6,911 bases of DNA from an uncultured Kiritimatiellota bacterium (GTDB lineage Bacteria; Verrucomicrobiota; Kiritimatiellia; RFP12; UBA1067): contig CAKUGW010000141.1 of the NCBI GenBank assembly GCA_934654805.1, forward strand, positions 1 to 6,911. Direction: 5' to 3'. The position numbers and the translations under genes were made by a program. The notes beneath the pieces were generated by a model. That model searched no databases, had not been told where the DNA came from, and saw only the letters and a program-made list of their open reading frames with translations. Below are positions 6,799 to 6,911 of this stretch, piece by piece. Every line of letters begins with the position of its first letter. The first letter of the stretch is position 1.

Positions 6799-6826
6799 AA
6801 TCGCGCCAAAGTCCACAACGGTATTG
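6758..6826 (+). repeat. Three 23-bp direct repeats overlapping the GH92 stop codon
   Basis: The 14-base core CGCCAAAGTCCACA occurs at 6758, 6781 and 6804, an exact 23-base period. The remaining 9 bases of each unit vary (GCAGAATCG, ATGAAATCG, ACGGTATTG). The first two units are coding, the GH92 TGA (6796-6798) lies in the second unit, and the third runs into a -35-like hexamer. Possible meanings are a regulator-binding array for the next promoter, or the end of a mobile element: reading TGTGGACTTTGGCG on the minus strand, the tandem terminal repeats recall IS21-family ends. The sequence alone does not decide. Confidence 0.85.
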
Positions 6827-6853
6827 ACGGGATGCCGCCTCATTTGGTATCTT
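6824..6853 (+). promoter_or_regulatory. Putative sigma70-type promoter for a gene beyond the window
   Basis: TTGACG (6824-6829) matches the -35 consensus at five of six positions, and TATCTT (6848-6853) matches the -10 consensus at four of six, with an 18-base spacer. The start point would fall around 6860, at the beginning of the heptamer repeats. The stretch is less GC-rich than the genes. It faces rightward, toward the ATG at 6909-6911. No start site is demonstrated. Confidence 0.5.
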
Positions 6854-6858
6854 GTCTA

Positions 6859-6893
6859 AGTGAGAAGTGAGAAGTGAGAAGTGAGAAGTGAGA
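6859..6893 (+). repeat. Five perfect AGTGAGA heptamer repeats in the presumed leader
   Basis: AGTGAGA is repeated five times without error (6859-6893), followed by one more A and then CATGG. The unit length is not a multiple of three, and the array fills the space between the putative -10 element and the candidate start codons at 6896 and 6909. Such perfect short arrays are prone to slipped-strand change in copy number. Here that would change leader length and spacing instead of a reading frame, although the last units also contain in-frame GTG codons. The G/A-rich strand could also act as an extended ribosome-landing site. Confidence 0.95.
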
Positions 6894-6895
6894 AC

Positions 6896-6907
6896 ATGGA
6901 AAAGTAA
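6896..6907 (+). other. Three-codon ORF (Met-Glu-Lys-stop) just before the last ATG
   Basis: ATG GAA AAG TAA begins 2 bases after the heptamer array and stops 1 base before the ATG at 6909-6911, which is in another frame. The ATG at the edge is the likely start of the next gene, of which nothing more is visible. GTG at 6888, inside the last heptamer, is in frame with that ATG and is an alternative start. Whether the short ORF is translated or arises by chance cannot be told from sequence. Confidence 0.3.
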
Positions 6908-6911
6908 AATG

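Noticed and set aside
6758..6826. 23-bp repeats as a CRISPR array
   Set aside because: The conserved cores are 14 bases and the variable parts only 9 bases, far too short for CRISPR spacers, and no cas genes are present.
4459..6843. Long minus-strand open frames (4459-5451 and 5488-6843) opposite GH92
   Set aside because: Same composition artefact; GH92 motifs on the plus strand are unambiguous.

Overview
The window is very GC-rich and strongly biased to G/C at third codon positions. It carries three complete, same-strand genes for exported proteins, preceded by the tail of a group II intron and a small exported-protein gene. The style suggests a carbohydrate-degrading, gut- or rumen-type bacterium of the Kiritimatiellota/Verrucomicrobiota (PVC) group. 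That placement rests on recognising the gene 1 architecture (signal peptide, a beta-rich domain with a TNGVSIG...GDVN pattern, then a SUMF1-like domain) and the GATase-like C-terminus of gene 2. No database search supports it.

Layout. Bases 1-76 look like the 3' end of a group II intron: the domain V hairpin, a domain VI hairpin, and a pyrimidine-rich end closing in AC. The 3' exon starts at about 77 and opens directly into the hydrophobic core of a signal peptide. The intron therefore interrupts a gene for a small (about 70 residue mature) cysteine-free exported protein that ends at 343. A 36-base A-rich spacer with a strong Shine-Dalgarno site leads to gene 1 (380-1687), an exported SUMF1/FGE-fold protein that keeps only one of the two cysteines of true formylglycine-generating enzymes. 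Nine bases later gene 2 (1697-4489) encodes a 930-residue exported protein. It has an N-terminal beta domain, a TIM-barrel-like glycosidase region (DUF6259-like) and a C-terminal glutamine-amidotransferase-like fold. Gene 3 (called at 4546-6798) is a GH92 exo-alpha-mannosidase of about 750 residues with the family's acidic catalytic/calcium motifs intact.

The right edge (6744-6911) is compact and unusual. A 7-bp inverted repeat runs into three exact-period 23-bp direct repeats that encode the last residues and the stop codon of GH92. The third repeat runs into a TTGACG -35-like hexamer, followed at 18 bp by TATCTT. Five perfect AGTGAGA heptamers then occupy the presumed 5' leader, followed by a three-codon ORF (Met-Glu-Lys-stop) and an ATG on the last three bases. 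This looks like the regulatory region of a further gene that begins at the window edge.

Working model (inference): genes 1-3 form one transcription unit for exported breakdown of an alpha-mannose-containing glycan. GH92 would trim terminal mannose, gene 2 would cut another linkage, and the SUMF1-like protein may bind or modify an unknown partner. The small protein upstream is a candidate partner. The promoter of this unit is not visible; it lies left of the window or inside the intron-interrupted gene.
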